A stretch of 64,000 nucleotides of DNA, taken from the NCBI RefSeq assembly GCF_002234575.2, contig NZ_CP022464.2, positions 2,294,001-2,358,000 on the forward strand. Reading direction: 5' to 3'. The notes beneath the pieces were generated by a model. It saw only the letters and a list, made by a program, of their open reading frames with translations, had not been told where the DNA came from and did no database searches. This document shows, piece after piece, positions 16,471 through 24,776 of the stretch. Numbering within the stretch: the stretch's first letter is position 1; every line of letters begins with the position of its first letter. The position numbers were made by a program, and so were the translations under genes. The DNA is from Enterocloster bolteae. GTDB taxonomy: Bacteria; Bacillota; Clostridia; Lachnospirales; Lachnospiraceae.

Positions 16471-17865
16471 ATGGAGGGAAAGGTTGTAAAGGGAAACCGT
16501 ATTACGGAAGGAAGCATTTTCGGACAGCTGCTGCTGTTTTTCTTTCCCATATTGTTCGGGACATTTTTCCAGCAGCTTTATAATACGGCGGATGCCATGG
16601 TGGTGGGCCGCTTTGTGGGAAAGCAGGCCCTGGCCGCAGTAGGAGGAAGCACCAGCACCCTGATTAACCTGCTGGTGGGTTTCTTTGTGGGATTGTCCAG
16701 CGGTGCCACGGTGGTCATATCTCAGTTTTACGGTGCCAGGAAGGCGGATAAGGTCCACTGGGCCGTACATACATCCATTGCTTTTTCCGTTATTGGGGGC
16801 ATTATCTTTATGATTGTGGGACTGGTGGGATCGCCCTGGGCCCTGGAGGCCATGAAAACGCCGGAGGATGTCATGGGCCATGCGGTGGTGTATATCCGGA
16901 TCTATTTCCTGGGAATCATAGTCAACCTGGTCTACAACATGGGCGCCGGAATCCTGCGTGCTGTCGGAGATTCCAGGCGGCCCCTGTATTTCCTCATTGC
17001 CAGCTGTTTTACCAACATCATTCTGGATGTGCTGCTGGTGGCAGTGCTGGGGATGGGAGTGGCGGGCGCTGCCCTGGCTACCATCACTTCCCAGCTTTTA
17101 AGCGCAGTCCTGGTGGTCCTGGCCCTTATGAAAACCGATGATATGTATAAGCTGGAATGGAAGAAGGTGCGCATTGACCAGAGGATGCTCCAGAGAATTG
17201 TGCGTATCGGTATCCCCGCGGGAATGCAGTCCGTCATGTATAATATATCCAATGTCATCATCCAGGCCGGCGTCAATACCCTGGGAACCGACAATGTGAC
17301 TGCGTGGGCCACCTACGGCAAGGTGGACGGTCTCTACTGGATGATGATCAATGCCCTTGGCATATCTGCCACTACCTTTGTGGGACAGAACTTCGGAGCC
17401 GGCCGCCTGGACCGCGTGCGCAAGGGAGCCGGTGCCTGCATGGTGATCGGTGTGGTGCTGACAGCGTCCGTGGGAGTGGTCCTGTATAACGGCGGCCATC
17501 TGCTGGTGGAGCTGTTTACCACGGACCAGCAGGTCCAGGCCATCAGTATGGATTTGCTGCATTTCATGGTTCCTACCTTTATTACCTATATTGCCATTGA
17601 GATACTATCCGGTACCCTGAGGGGGGTGGGGGACGCATGGATGCCCCTTATCATTACGGGCATCGGCGTGTGCGCGGTCCGGGTGCTGTGGATTATGTTT
17701 GTTCTGCCTCATTACCACACCATCATCGGCGCTGCCTTCTGCTATCCTTTGACCTGGAGCCTGACCACGGTTGCCTTTGTGATTTATTATTACTTTTTCA
17801 GCAGTCTCAGACGCTGGAAGCTTAAGCCGCTTAAAAAACGCTTCGGCGTGTATAAGCCATTCTGA
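16471..17865 (+). CDS. MATE-family efflux transporter
   Basis: 464 aa with twelve predicted spans in two six-span halves, the multidrug and toxin extrusion fold driven by Na+ or H+. Typical segments: FFFPILFGTFFQQLYNTADA near the start, VVGRFVGKQALAAVGGS, then in the second half TFVGQNFGAGRLDRVRKGA and GTLRGVGDAWMPL. Likely DinF/NorM-like branch. Exports drugs or metabolites; substrate unknown. It is a single gene behind the SPFH terminator, followed by a small HPr-like gene after 41 bases. Confidence 0.93.
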   Translation: MEGKVVKGNRITEGSIFGQLLLFFFPILFGTFFQQLYNTADAMVVGRFVGKQALAAVGGSTSTLINLLVGFFVGLSSGATVVISQFYGARKADKVHWAVHTSIAFSVIGGIIFMIVGLVGSPWALEAMKTPEDVMGHAVVYIRIYFLGIIVNLVYNMGAGILRAVGDSRRPLYFLIASCFTNIILDVLLVAVLGMGVAGAALATITSQLLSAVLVVLALMKTDDMYKLEWKKVRIDQRMLQRIVRIGIPAGMQSVMYNISNVIIQAGVNTLGTDNVTAWATYGKVDGLYWMMINALGISATTFVGQNFGAGRLDRVRKGAGACMVIGVVLTASVGVVLYNGGHLLVELFTTDQQVQAISMDLLHFMVPTFITYIAIEILSGTLRGVGDAWMPLIITGIGVCAVRVLWIMFVLPHYHTIIGAAFCYPLTWSLTTVAFVIYYYFFSSLRRWKLKPLKKRFGVYKPF

Positions 17866-17906
17866 GATGGGAAGACTTTCTGTATAAAATGACAGGAGGT
17901 GCCCAT

Positions 17907-18089
17907 ATGACCACTAAGGAAGTTATGTTTGATTCGGTGGAGGATGTAAAGCGGTTTGTCCAGCAGAGCGAGAAGCAGCCGGAAGATATCGACGTGTGCT
18001 GCGGCAGCTGCATGGTGGACGGAAAGTCCATACTGGGAATTCTCAGCCTGGGGATTCATAAAAAATTGAATGTTGTGATTCATGACTGA
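17907..18089 (+). CDS. Short HPr-like protein lacking the phosphorylatable histidine
   Basis: 60 aa from ATG 17907, which has AGGAGG 7-8 bases upstream; an ATG at 17889 lies before that site and is rejected. The C-terminal half, VDGKSILGILSLGI, matches the HPr segment around the regulatory Ser46 (NLKSIMGVMSLGI in Bacillus). The region that should hold the His15 phosphorylation site (GIHARP) is replaced by FDSVEDVKRFVQQ. HPr is normally about 85 aa. The protein therefore cannot act as a normal PTS phosphocarrier but might be a Crh-like regulatory partner. It contains CCGSC. Terminator follows at 18095. Confidence 0.75.
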   Translation: MTTKEVMFDSVEDVKRFVQQSEKQPEDIDVCCGSCMVDGKSILGILSLGIHKKLNVVIHD

Positions 18090-18094
18090 GAGGT

Positions 18095-18129
18095 GAAAAG
18101 GACGTTCCGGATTTAAGGGCGTCCTTTTT
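18095..18129 (+). terminator. Intrinsic terminator after the HPr-like gene
   Basis: AAAAGGACG at 18096-18104 pairs with CGTCCTTTTT at 18120-18129 around a ~15-base loop. Confidence 0.8.
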
Positions 18130-18191
18130 CAATGGGCTTGCCTGCCGGTTGGTACTGCATTGCTGCTGTATTGCCGATTTGAAAGGAAGGT

Positions 18192-18220
18192 TTTACAATG
18201 AACCGTTCCTGTGATACAAT
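18192..18220 (+). promoter_or_regulatory. Predicted promoter of nudC
   Basis: TTTACA (18192-18197), 17 bases, TACAAT (18215-18220), about 70 bases before the nudC ATG. Between the terminator at 18129 and this promoter I see nothing else. Confidence 0.6.
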
Positions 18221-18290
18221 AGACACTAAATATATTTTTACAGACTGGACGTTTAGGATTAACAGACCGTAAAGGACGGAGGCTAAATGC

Positions 18291-19124
18291 ATGATTCAGG
18301 ATATTGCGCCGCATACATATGACCCTGTATTCAGGAGGAAGAAGCCGGAAGACAGGGATTACCTGCTCCACTACGAATATAATAAGGTAATGCTTATCAA
18401 AAGCGGAAGGGGGAGTGTGATTCCCACCTTCGGGGAACTGGGGGCGGAAGGAGATTTTTCGGCACAGGCCGAGTACCTGTTTTCCATTGATGACAGGGCC
18501 TATTACTGTGTGACGGATATGAAAGTGCCGGAATTCGGAGGATTCTATATGGAGCCTCTGACTGTGTTCCGGAATTTTGAACCTCTGCACCAGGCATTTG
18601 CGGGGATAACGGGCAGCCAGCTCTACCGGTGGATGCAGAGCAGACGGTTCTGCGGCGGCTGCGGAGCGAAGACAGAACCCAGCCTGAAGGAGCGCGCCCT
18701 GGTCTGTCCTTCCTGCGGACAGACGGAGTACCCTAAAATCAGTCCGGCTGTCATCGTGGCCATTACCAATGGGGACAAGCTGCTCATGTCCCGCTATGCC
18801 AGAGGCGCTTACCGAAACTATGCGCTGATTGCCGGATTTGTGGAAATCGGAGAGACCTTTGAGGACTGCGTGCGCAGGGAGGTCATGGAGGAAGTGGGCC
18901 TCAGGGTGAAGAATATCCGCTACTATAAAAGCCAGCCCTGGGCATTTTCCGATACGGAGATGGTGGGATTTACGGCAGAGCTGGACGGGGATGACACCAT
19001 ATGTCTGGAGGAAGAGGAGCTGTGCGAGGCCGGCTGGTTTACACGGGATGAAATCGTGGAATACGGACCTTATATCAGCGTGGGACATGAGATGATGAAG
19101 GCGTTTAAGGATGGAAAGATATAG
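18291..19124 (+). CDS. nudC: NADH pyrophosphatase / RNA deNADding Nudix enzyme
   Basis: 277 aa NudC-type Nudix hydrolase that cleaves NAD(H) and can remove NAD caps from RNA. Order: N-terminal domain (~1-110), a zinc ribbon with two CxxC pairs (FCGGCGAK and VCPSCGQ, residues ~119-142), then the Nudix box GFVEIGETFEDCVRREVMEEVG, and the NudC marker SQPWAF (canonically SQPWPF) after it. The zinc ribbon separates it from other Nudix proteins. GGACGGAGG precedes the ATG. A HAD phosphatase follows after 31 bases. Confidence 0.93.
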   Translation: MIQDIAPHTYDPVFRRKKPEDRDYLLHYEYNKVMLIKSGRGSVIPTFGELGAEGDFSAQAEYLFSIDDRAYYCVTDMKVPEFGGFYMEPLTVFRNFEPLHQAFAGITGSQLYRWMQSRRFCGGCGAKTEPSLKERALVCPSCGQTEYPKISPAVIVAITNGDKLLMSRYARGAYRNYALIAGFVEIGETFEDCVRREVMEEVGLRVKNIRYYKSQPWAFSDTEMVGFTAELDGDDTICLEEEELCEAGWFTRDEIVEYGPYISVGHEMMKAFKDGKI

Positions 19125-19155
19125 CAGACAGCTGCATATAAAAGGAGAAGTGACT

Positions 19156-19824
19156 ATGAACCGTAAGGATTATATTTTATTTGACCTGGATGGAACTCTG
19201 ACAGACCCTAAGGAGGGAATCACCAAATCGGTGCAGCATGCACTGGAGCATTTCGGCATACAGACAGATGATCTGGATAGCCTGACACCTTTCATCGGGC
19301 CGCCTCTGAGGGACAGCTTCAAGAGGTATTACGGCTTTTCCGATGAGCAGGCATGGGAGGGGGTGCAGGCATACCGGGAGTATTTCAGCGTCCGGGGCTG
19401 GGTCCAGAACAAGGAGTATCCCGGCATAAAGGAAATGCTGGAAGCCCTGAAGGAAGCAGGAAGAGTGCTGTTAGTGGCAACCTCCAAACCGGAGGAGTTT
19501 GCCAAGAAGATACTGGATCACTTTGACATGGCAGAGTATTTTGATTTCATCGGCGGTGCCGATATGGGGGAAACCCGGGTGCGCAAGGCGGATGTAATCC
19601 GGTATGTGCTGGAACAGTGCGGCCTGGAGTCGGACGATGAGACAATCGGACGCTGTGTAATGGTGGGAGACAGGGAGCACGATGTCCTGGGGGCCAGGGA
19701 GTGCGGCATGGAATGCGTGGGCGTACTCTACGGATATGGGGACCGCCAGGAGATGGATGCGTGCAGGCCTGCCTGGATTGCAGAGACGGTGAAGGATTTA
19801 AGGGATTTGCTTCTGTCACTATAA
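19156..19824 (+). CDS. HAD hydrolase, phosphoglycolate phosphatase / nucleotidase-like
   Basis: 222 aa. HAD motifs: FDLDGTLTDPKEGI at residues 8-21, VATSKP, Lys in VRKADVIRY, and GDREHDVLGA. The pattern DGTLTD-KEGI with SVQHAL is typical of the Gph/YjjG/5'-nucleotidase group in Firmicutes. ATG 19156 has AAAGGAG in front; an upstream ATG at 19111 overlaps nudC and is less likely. Substrate not determined. Likely co-transcribed with nudC, which makes nucleotide monophosphates, so a housecleaning role is plausible. Confidence 0.88.
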   Translation: MNRKDYILFDLDGTLTDPKEGITKSVQHALEHFGIQTDDLDSLTPFIGPPLRDSFKRYYGFSDEQAWEGVQAYREYFSVRGWVQNKEYPGIKEMLEALKEAGRVLLVATSKPEEFAKKILDHFDMAEYFDFIGGADMGETRVRKADVIRYVLEQCGLESDDETIGRCVMVGDREHDVLGARECGMECVGVLYGYGDRQEMDACRPAWIAETVKDLRDLLLSL

Positions 19825-19838
19825 CTTGAGCTCATAAT

Positions 19839-19886
19839 AACCATTCCTATTATGCAATTGACAAATAGAACAATGGTTGCTATGAT
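19839..19886 (+). promoter_or_regulatory. Promoter and candidate operator of ilvN
   Basis: TTGACA (19858-19863), 17 bases, TATGAT (19881-19886). An imperfect inverted repeat, AACCATTCCTATT (19839-19851) with AATAGAACAATGGTT (about 19864-19878), brackets the -35 box and could be an operator. No T-box is seen. Confidence 0.55.
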
Positions 19887-19949
19887 TGAAATTACTATTA
19901 AGAAGGCAGCTGCTTTGGCGCTTGCCATCAAATGAGAGGGTGGGATTAG

Positions 19950-20453
19950 ATGGACGACAGAATCGTGTTATCGCTGCTTGTGGACAATACTGCAGGTGTG
20001 CTGGCCCGTGTAGCAGGGCTGTTCAGCCGCCGCGGATACAATATTGAGAGTCTGACTGTAGGTGTCACCGCTGACCCGCGGTACTCCAGGATGACCGTGG
20101 TTTCCCTGGGAGACCAGACCGTCCTGGAACAGATAAAGAACCAGCTCAATAAACTGGAGGATGTAAGGGATATCAAGGAGCTGCAGCCGGACCGTTCCGT
20201 ATACAGGGAACTGATGATGGTGAAGGTGCGTGCCAATGCCAGCGACCGCCAGTCTGTCAGCGCCATATCCAGTATCTTCCGCGCCACCATCGTGGATGTG
20301 GGAAAGGATTCACTGACCGTTATGCTGACAGGAGACCAGTCCAAGCTGGATGCGCTTATTAACCTGCTGGAGGATTATGAAATCCTGGAGCTGGCCAGAA
20401 CCGGCCTTACTGGCCTGGAGCGGGGCGCAGAGGATATCAGGATGCTTCCGTAA
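19950..20453 (+). CDS. ilvN: Acetolactate synthase small (regulatory) subunit
   Basis: 167 aa regulatory subunit that gives valine feedback inhibition to acetolactate synthase. It has the N-terminal ACT domain (VLSLLVDNTAGVLARVAGLFSRRGYNIESLTVG, described here in part: LVDNTAGVLARVAGLF at residues ~7-22) and a C-terminal dimerisation domain. The length and the IESLTVG motif are typical of IlvH/IlvN. The ribosome site GAGAGGGTGGG precedes the ATG. The large subunit is not adjacent, so it must be elsewhere. ilvC follows after 112 bases. Confidence 0.95.
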   Translation: MDDRIVLSLLVDNTAGVLARVAGLFSRRGYNIESLTVGVTADPRYSRMTVVSLGDQTVLEQIKNQLNKLEDVRDIKELQPDRSVYRELMMVKVRANASDRQSVSAISSIFRATIVDVGKDSLTVMLTGDQSKLDALINLLEDYEILELARTGLTGLERGAEDIRMLP

Positions 20454-20565
20454 AACAGAGGCTTAAGGGGGCGGCCAAAGGCGGACAGAGAGTCGTCGGT
20501 TTTGTTGCCTTAAACATATATTATTTAAGATTTAAGTTCAAAGGAATTGAAGGAGGAAAAAAGCA

Positions 20566-21576
20566 ATGCCAAAGATTTATTATCAGGAAGATTGTAATTT
20601 GTCATTACTGGAGGGCAAGACCATTGCTGTGATCGGTTACGGCAGCCAGGGACATGCACATGCTTTAAACTTAAAGGAGTCAGGATGCAATGTAATCGTA
20701 GGATTGTATGAGGGCAGCCGTTCCTGGAAGAAAGCACAGGAGCAGGGATTCGAGGTATATACAGCAGCAGAGGCATCCAAGAAAGCAGATGTCATCATGA
20801 TTCTGATCAACGATGAGAAGCAGGCAGCCATGTATAAGGAGTCCATCGCGCCAAACCTGCGCCCTGGAATGATGCTGATGTTTGCCCATGGCTTCGCCAT
20901 CCACTTCGGACAGATTGTTCCGCCTAAGGATGTGGACGTTACCATGATCGCTCCCAAGGCACCGGGACATACCGTGAGAAGCGAATATCAGAGGGGCAGA
21001 GGAACCCCATGTCTGGTTGCTGTTTACCAGGATGCCACAGGCAAGGCCATGGATATGGCGCTGGCTTATGGACAGGGAATCGGCGGCGCAAGGGCAGGTA
21101 TCCTGGAGACTACCTTCAGAGTAGAGACCGAGACCGACCTGTTTGGTGAGCAGGCAGTGCTCTGCGGCGGCGTGTGCGCCCTGATGAAGGCCGGATTTGA
21201 GACCCTGGTGGAAGCAGGCTATGCTCCTGAGAATGCATACTTTGAGTGTGTGCATGAGATGAAGCTGATTGTGGATCTGATTTATGAGAGCGGTTTTGCA
21301 GGCATGCGTTATTCCATTTCCAATACAGCTGAGTACGGCGATTATATCACCGGACCAAAGATTGTAACCGACGAGACAAAGAAGGCCATGAAGAAGATTC
21401 TGTCCGATATCCAGGACGGCTCCTTTGCAAAAGAGTGGCTTCTTGAGAACCAGGTTGGCTGCCCGCATTTCAATGCCATGAGGAAGAACGAGGCAGAGCA
21501 GCCTCTTGAGAAGGTGGGAGCTGAGCTGAGAAAGCTTTACAGCTGGAATGATACGGACAAACTGATCAACAACTAA
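20566..21576 (+). CDS. ilvC: Ketol-acid reductoisomerase (class I)
   Basis: 336 aa, short class I enzyme that isomerises and reduces acetohydroxy acids in valine and isoleucine synthesis, using Mg2+ and NAD(P)H. Rossmann fingerprint GYGSQGHAHALNL near residues 24-36, metal site residues in TDLFGEQAVLCGG and the SNTAEYG segment. GAAGGAGG precedes the ATG. The phosphate loop reads GLYEGSRSWKKA, typical of NADPH-type KARI. Ends at the terminator at 21640. Confidence 0.97.
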   Translation: MPKIYYQEDCNLSLLEGKTIAVIGYGSQGHAHALNLKESGCNVIVGLYEGSRSWKKAQEQGFEVYTAAEASKKADVIMILINDEKQAAMYKESIAPNLRPGMMLMFAHGFAIHFGQIVPPKDVDVTMIAPKAPGHTVRSEYQRGRGTPCLVAVYQDATGKAMDMALAYGQGIGGARAGILETTFRVETETDLFGEQAVLCGGVCALMKAGFETLVEAGYAPENAYFECVHEMKLIVDLIYESGFAGMRYSISNTAEYGDYITGPKIVTDETKKAMKKILSDIQDGSFAKEWLLENQVGCPHFNAMRKNEAEQPLEKVGAELRKLYSWNDTDKLINN

Positions 21577-21639
21577 TTAATAACTAATGCTACATAGACT
21601 GTGTCCGCGGATCTTGGCGGATACAGGTAAGAATAAAGA

Positions 21640-21685
21640 ACAGGCGGATGCCCCGGAAAAATCCGGGGAATCCGCCTGTTTTATA
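21640..21685 (+). terminator. Intrinsic terminator after ilvC
   Basis: ACAGGCGGAT (21640-21649) with ATCCGCCTGT (21670-21679), plus an inner CCCCGGA/TCCGGGG stem, then TTTTATAT. Confidence 0.88.
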
Positions 21686-21747
21686 TATGCAGAATAATGG
21701 GCAGGATACGTACGGGAATATGTACGGGAATATGTACGTCCTGAATA

Positions 21748-22629
21748 TCAGTACAAAAACTCCAGAAATGTTTTTAGGGCCATGGCCTGGTTGGCCGGGT
21801 GATAGGCGAAGCCGATGGTCCTGCGGTGGATGGGGATATCCAGAGGAATCTCCACCAGCATGCCGCTGTCCAGCTCCTTCTGCACCAACTCCTTGATGAC
21901 GCAGGCAATACCCAGGCCAATCTTGGCAAACTCAATCAGCAGGTCCATGGTGGTCACTTCCAGAATCTGATGGGGAAAGATGTTGTTTTCCGCCATGTAT
22001 TCGTCCACATGGTGGCGGGTCATGTTGCTGGTGTCAAGAAGCATGATATTTCCGGTCTCAAACAGGCTGGTGTCCTGCCCTTCCCTCAGGTACAGGTTCT
22101 CCAGATAATTGGGGGTGGTGACAAAGGTGTCCTGGATATCCATGACCGGGATAAAGGCCAGGTCACGGCGCACCGAAGGCTCGGCAACCAGGCCCAGGTC
22201 GATCTTCTGCTGTTCCAGCCGGGCCAGGGTCTGGGCCGTGGCCTGGCTCTCTATGGTGACCTTCATGTGGGGATACTGGTCAATGAAGGTCTTAAGATAG
22301 GGAAGCAGAATATATTTGCACAGTGTGTTGCTCACACCGATCCGCAAGTGGCCGATGTCGAATTCCTGAATCCGCTTCAGTTCCTGCTCGCCCCGGTCCA
22401 GGGCGTCAAATGCCTCCCTGGTATGTTCAAATAATATTTCACCCTCAGAGGTGAGCTGCACTCCGCGGGAGCTTCGGGTAAACAGGGACAGGCCAAGGCT
22501 GTCCTCCAGCTTGCTGATGGCCTTGCTGATGGCTGGCTGGCTGATGTAAAGTTCCTTTGCTGCCTTGGAAATGTTGCCGGCTTTGGCCACTTCATAAAAT
22601 ATCTTGTATTGGGACAGGTTCTGTTCCAT
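21748..22629 (-). CDS. LysR-family transcriptional regulator, divergent from leuCD
   Basis: 293 aa. N-terminal winged helix (YKIFYEVAKAGNISKAAKEL, then YISQPAISKAISKLE), and a C-terminal type 2 periplasmic-binding-like effector domain starting near residue 90 (IGHLRIGVSNTL). The start is ATG 22629, preceded by AGGAGG; an earlier in-frame ATG at 22671 lacks a site. The gene is divergent from leuC with about 150 bases between starts, the usual arrangement for a LysR activator of its neighbour, so leucine-pathway control is a fair inference. Confidence 0.92.
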   Translation of the reverse strand: MEQNLSQYKIFYEVAKAGNISKAAKELYISQPAISKAISKLEDSLGLSLFTRSSRGVQLTSEGEILFEHTREAFDALDRGEQELKRIQEFDIGHLRIGVSNTLCKYILLPYLKTFIDQYPHMKVTIESQATAQTLARLEQQKIDLGLVAEPSVRRDLAFIPVMDIQDTFVTTPNYLENLYLREGQDTSLFETGNIMLLDTSNMTRHHVDEYMAENNIFPHQILEVTTMDLLIEFAKIGLGIACVIKELVQKELDSGMLVEIPLDIPIHRRTIGFAYHPANQAMALKTFLEFLY

Positions 22630-22677
22630 GGAATCCCCTCCTGCTATATAACATTTTTTCATATATCCCATTCATAT

Positions 22678-22704
22678 TATGTATTTTTATTATAACAATA
22701 CATA
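22678..22704. promoter_or_regulatory. Candidate LysR operator in the leuC upstream region
   Basis: Inverted repeat TATGTATT (22678-22685) and AATACATA (22697-22704) separated by 11 bases, centred about 88 bases before leuC. A -10-like TAAAAT follows at about 22708-22713 without a strong -35, consistent with an activator-dependent promoter. Confidence 0.4.
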
Positions 22705-22778
22705 TGCTAAAATGTAAAGCATGGATGAAATAATTTCAAAGAATTAATAGAGAAGGATATTGAAGGAGGAAATAAGTT

Positions 22779-24041
22779 ATGGGAATGACCATGAGCCAGA
22801 AAATCCTGGCTGCCCACGCAGGACTTGAGGAAGTGAAGGCGGGACAGCTTATAGAGGCGGATTTGGATTTAGTGCTGGGAAACGACATCACTTCTCCGGT
22901 TGCCATTAACGAGATGAAGAAGATGGACAGAAAGACCGTATTTGATAAGGATAAGATTGCCCTGGTTATGGACCATTTTATCCCGAACAAGGATATAAAG
23001 TCGGCTGAGAACTGCAAGTGCTGCAGGGAGTTTGCCTGCCGCCATGAGATAACCAATTATTTCGATGTGGGCGACATGGGAATTGAGCATGCCCTTCTTC
23101 CTGAAAAGGGATTGGTGGTGGCCGGAGACGCGGTCATTGGCGCGGATTCCCACACATGTACATACGGAGCCCTGGGAGCGTTTTCCACAGGCGTGGGGAG
23201 CACGGATATGGCAGCCGGCATGGTGACCGGCAAGGCCTGGTTCAAGGTGCCCTCCGCCATTAAATTCCAGCTGGTGGGCAAGCCCGCGAAGTGGGTCAGC
23301 GGCAAGGATGTAATCTTACATATTATAGGTATGATTGGTGTGGACGGAGCCCTGTATAAATCCATGGAGTTTGTGGGAGAGGGAATCAGGAATCTTTCCA
23401 TGGACGACCGCTTTACCATCTGCAACATGGCAATTGAGGCCGGCGGAAAGAACGGAATCTTCCCTGTGGATGAGCTGGCTGTGGAGTATATGAAGGAGCA
23501 TTCCAAACGTGAATTTACCGTATACGAGGCGGATGAGGACGCGGAGTATGATGAGACATATGTGATTGATTTGTCCGAATTAAAGCCCACGGTATCCTTC
23601 CCCCATCTTCCCTCCAATACCAGGACCATTGACCAGGTAGGAGAGGTAAAGGTGGACCAGGCGGTTATCGGTTCCTGTACCAACGGCCGTATTGAGGATA
23701 TGAGAATCGCGGCGGAGGTATTAAAGGGCAGAAAGATTGCAAAGGGTGTGCGCTGCATCGTGATTCCGGCCACCCAGTCCATCTACCTTCAGGCCATGAA
23801 GGAAGGGCTTCTGGAGATTTTCATTGAGGCCGGAGCCGTGGTGAGCACGCCTACCTGCGGTCCGTGTCTGGGCGGCTATATGGGTATCCTTGCGGCCGGG
23901 GAGAGATGTATCTCCACAACAAACCGTAACTTTGTGGGACGTATGGGACACGTGGATTCAGAGGTATATCTGGCCAGCCCGGCCGTGGCTGCCGCAAGTG
24001 CCGTGGCGGGTAAAATCATCTGCCCCTGCCAGCTGGATTAA
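22779..24041 (+). CDS. leuC: 3-isopropylmalate dehydratase large subunit
   Basis: 420 aa aconitase-family subunit. It isomerises 2-isopropylmalate to 3-isopropylmalate in leucine synthesis with a [4Fe-4S] cluster: cluster cysteines are in GSCTNGR and in TPTCGPCLGG; ADSHTCTYGALGAF holds substrate contacts. The ~420 aa length marks the archaeal/clostridial LeuC type rather than the longer ~466 aa enterobacterial type. GAAGGAGG lies before the ATG. leuD follows after 44 bases. Confidence 0.95.
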   Translation: MGMTMSQKILAAHAGLEEVKAGQLIEADLDLVLGNDITSPVAINEMKKMDRKTVFDKDKIALVMDHFIPNKDIKSAENCKCCREFACRHEITNYFDVGDMGIEHALLPEKGLVVAGDAVIGADSHTCTYGALGAFSTGVGSTDMAAGMVTGKAWFKVPSAIKFQLVGKPAKWVSGKDVILHIIGMIGVDGALYKSMEFVGEGIRNLSMDDRFTICNMAIEAGGKNGIFPVDELAVEYMKEHSKREFTVYEADEDAEYDETYVIDLSELKPTVSFPHLPSNTRTIDQVGEVKVDQAVIGSCTNGRIEDMRIAAEVLKGRKIAKGVRCIVIPATQSIYLQAMKEGLLEIFIEAGAVVSTPTCGPCLGGYMGILAAGERCISTTNRNFVGRMGHVDSEVYLASPAVAAASAVAGKIICPCQLD

Positions 24042-24085
24042 CGGAACAAAGGCAATATCATTGTGAAAGGAAAAGGAGACTGAAC

Positions 24086-24571
24086 ATGAAAGCATGCGGA
24101 CACGTTTTTAAATACGGCGACAATGTGGATACGGATGTCATTATCCCGGCCAGATATTTAAACGCCACCCAGGGCGACGAGCTGGCTAAACATTGTATGG
24201 AGGATATTGACAAGGAATTTGTAAATCAGGTCCAGAAGGGGGACATCATTGTGGCCAACAAGAATTTTGGCTGCGGTTCTTCCAGGGAACATGCGCCTCT
24301 GGCCATCAAGTGCGCGGGAGTGAGCTGCGTTATCGCGGAGACATTTGCCCGTATCTTCTACCGGAATTCCATTAACATCGGCCTTCCCATCATTGAGTGT
24401 GGGTCGGCGGCCAGATCCATAGAGGCAGGGGATGAGGTGGAGGTCGATTTTGACAGCGGAATCATCACCAACAAGACAAAGGGAGAGACGTATAAGGGCC
24501 AGTCCTTCCCGCCCTTCATGCAGAAAATCATATCGGCAGGCGGCCTGGTGAATTACATTAACGGACAATAG
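24086..24571 (+). CDS. leuD: 3-isopropylmalate dehydratase small subunit
   Basis: 161 aa swivelling-domain subunit paired with LeuC. Contains YGDNVDTDVIIPARYL at residues ~9-24 and the loop GCGSSREHAPLAIK, both typical of the short archaeal-type LeuD. AAAGGAGAC precedes the ATG. leuA and leuB are not in the window. The terminator at 24580 follows the stop closely. Confidence 0.95.
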   Translation: MKACGHVFKYGDNVDTDVIIPARYLNATQGDELAKHCMEDIDKEFVNQVQKGDIIVANKNFGCGSSREHAPLAIKCAGVSCVIAETFARIFYRNSINIGLPIIECGSAARSIEAGDEVEVDFDSGIITNKTKGETYKGQSFPPFMQKIISAGGLVNYINGQ

Positions 24572-24579
24572 AAAAAAAG

Positions 24580-24653
24580 AAAGCAGCCCATGTGCGGCAG
24601 GGAGGATATGCTCCTTTCAGAATAAAAATTCTGACGCGCCGGGCTGCTTTTTT
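24580..24653 (+). terminator. Branched intrinsic terminator after leuD
   Basis: Outer stem AAAGCAGCCC (24580-24589) with GGGCTGCTTT (24641-24650), then TTTTT. The interior holds two further hairpins, GGAGGATATGCTCC and CAGAATAAAAATTCTG, giving a three-way-junction shape. Confidence 0.8.
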
Positions 24654-24775
24654 GCTGCTTTTTGAGCATGATTTGCTGCTCGTTGAGCATGAATTTTTCA
24701 TGGCGGTTTGGTTATGGGGCTGGTCATGAGGGACCGCGGCCGGGACATGAGGGATCGCGGCGAGGGACCGCGGCC
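24651..24775. repeat. Two short tandem repeat clusters between leuD and a LysR gene
   Basis: A 21-base unit is repeated twice: TTTGCTGCTTTTTGAGCATG-A at 24651-24671 and the same with two changes at 24672-24692. Further on, GAGGGAYCGCGGC occurs at 24728, 24749 and 24762 (offsets 21 and 13). The second cluster starts immediately beyond the stop codon of the convergent LysR gene (24777-24779), echoing the 18-bp repeat at the folBK stop. Confidence 0.75.
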
Positions 24776-24776
24776 G

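Noticed and set aside
19825..20565. T-box leader for ilvN/ilvC
   Set aside because: No specifier stem or T-box bulge with a terminator is present.
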